From assembly GCA_003255065.1 (NCBI GenBank), contig QAOA01000527.1:351383-415382 (forward strand): a stretch of 64,000 nt of DNA, read 5' to 3'. The notes under the pieces are model-generated. The model saw only the letters and a program-made list of their open reading frames with translations, searched no databases and was not told the origin of the DNA. Position numbers and translations under genes: made by a program. Positions within the stretch are counted from its first letter, which is position 1. Each line of letters opens with the position of its first letter. Origin of the DNA: Cercis canadensis (lineage: Eukaryota; Streptophyta; Magnoliopsida; Fabales; Fabaceae). Of the stretch, positions 63,059 to 64,000 are shown piece after piece.

Positions 63059-63091
63059 CCAGTGAATATGCTGTACAAGTCATTAGATATG
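63059..63091 (-). pseudogene. Partial copy of the transporter's last exon
   Basis: These 33 bp match 63340-63372, inside the last AVT6 exon, at 32 positions. Read on the minus strand it encodes ISNDLYSIFTG, against ISSDLYSIFTG in the gene, and then runs on as QEDYND. Outside this stretch similarity fades quickly. It is probably a short tandem duplication left downstream. An alternative terminal exon is possible, since an AAGCAG acceptor-like site lies just upstream of it on the minus strand. Confidence 0.55.
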
Positions 63092-63314
63092 CCACTGCTT
63101 ATAGTAAAATTAAGATTACCAGTAAGAATATAATGAACGTATGGTAGCAAAAAATTCCTCTTGTTATGTACAGGAAGCGGCAACAATCAGTTTGGGTACT
63201 GGAGCATTGCTTTTTCTGGCAGCTCAGCCTTCTCTTTTGATCAAATTCATGTTAATGCTATTTCAAATTGAGTAAAATGTATCAAAGCAATTCTGAGAAT
63301 TGCTACTTGAAAAG

Positions 63315-64000
63315 TTAAGTTCCATCTGCTTCTTCTTCACCAGTGAATATGCTGTACAAGTCACTAGATATGGCTATAGTGCTAAATGAGACGGCCAAAA
63401 ATATCATCAAACATGATATTAGCTTGTCTCTTTTTGTTGCAACCCCATGGGTGTCCCTGCCAGAGGGGTAACAGTAAAATATGAACAGTGTAAAGATGGT
63501 GTGTCTTGCATATGAAGCAGTGTAAGATGTAGGAGATGTCAGAATATCACAACATACTCATTTAGTCACTATTACTTACCTAAGGGTAATGGCAGCGGGG
63601 AAAATGTATCCAACTGTAATGGCAGCTGTGGCACCTGTGAACTGGAAGGCATCCCAGATACTGGGCACAAAATTGGCTCCAATAAAAATGAAACCCATGA
63701 GAGCTGCAGTTATTGAATAGAATCTCTGGTTGTCAAAGGCAATAGGAAGGGCATAAGGAAAAAGAAGACCATCTAGGTTGAGGCGAAGGGAGTAAAACAC
63801 AATTGGAAAAACGAGCATCAGGTGAATGCCATAGCTCACTCTAACCACATCATTAAGCAATGAACTGTAAGGAACTCCAAGATCGCCATCAAAGTTGGCA
63901 AGTACATCATCCAGTGTTTTATCACCAAATAAGGAAAATCCGAAGAGGCTAGTAGCTATATACACACTAGAGCATAACGAGAGCGATGTCCGCACAATTG
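63315..64000 (-). CDS. AVT6-type amino-acid transporter, last two exons (63580-64000, 63315-63456)
   Basis: The 3' end of an 11-TM amino-acid/auxin permease of the AVT6 (SLC38-like) group, which moves neutral or acidic amino acids across vacuolar or endomembranes. About 187 C-terminal residues are present. Family hallmarks are SLFGFSLFGDKTLDDVLANF, DVVRVSYGIHLMLVFPIVFY, FVPSIWDAFQFTGATAA and, after the splice, DTHGVATKRDKL and ISSDLYSIFTG. The junction is CTTAG|GTAAGT to GGCAG|GGACACCC, rebuilding LRDTHG. The tail EEEADGT is short and acidic. The upstream exons lie beyond the right edge; position 64000 is still in frame within the exon (IVRTSLSLC). Four to five hydrophobic segments are visible. 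Subtype within AVT6 is uncertain. Confidence 0.92.

Noticed and set aside
1-64000. CRISPR arrays, operons, bacterial-type defence or toxin systems, organelle DNA insertions, rRNA or tRNA genes
   Set aside because: None seen; the window is ordinary plant nuclear DNA with intron-containing genes.

Overview
The window is nuclear DNA from a dicot plant, probably a rosid. Genes have GT-AG introns, spacers are AT-rich and low in gene content, and every recognisable product is a plant family: growth-regulating factor, AINTEGUMENTA, CIB-type bHLH, cellulose synthase-like C, AVT amino-acid transporter. I could not fix the species.

Layout: (1) 1-2048, minus strand: 5' half of a GRF1/GRF2-type gene, cut by the left edge inside its WRC zinc finger. 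(2) 2049-13700: no gene; microsatellites, fold-back elements and assembly duplications. (3) 13745-15487: a two-exon, two-RRM hnRNP-like gene behind a tandem repeat carrying TCP-type site II motifs. (4) 17779-19732: a five-exon plastid membrane protein of the DUF3054 family. (5) 19733-28560: spacer with a well-bounded 541-bp Mutator-type fold-back MITE. (6) 28732-32726: a complete nine-exon AINTEGUMENTA (ANT) gene with the family's 9-nt micro-exon. (7) 32727-41850: spacer. (8) 42822-44949: a complete eight-exon bHLH74-type gene. (9) 46463 to about 50945: a decayed Copia retrotransposon. (10) 53114-55679, minus strand: a complete five-exon CSLC12-type xyloglucan backbone synthase. (11) 55680-62900: spacer. 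(12) 63315-64000, minus strand: the last two exons of an AVT6-type amino-acid transporter, cut by the right edge.

The genes are independent, monocistronic plant genes. There is a loose growth theme: GRF and ANT both promote organ growth by cell proliferation, bHLH74 is of a growth-linked clade, and CSLC makes primary-wall xyloglucan. The GRF/ANT proximity recalls Arabidopsis, where from memory GRF2 and ANT are neighbours.

The assembly has a consistent fault. Five tandem duplications of about 34 to 890 bp are each split by exactly one N, as expected when overlapping contig ends or two alleles are laid end to end. They should be treated as artefacts until checked. I found no previously undescribed biological system; the most useful observations are the duplication artefact, the repeat-built hnRNP promoter, the duplicated transporter tail exon and several hairpin elements.
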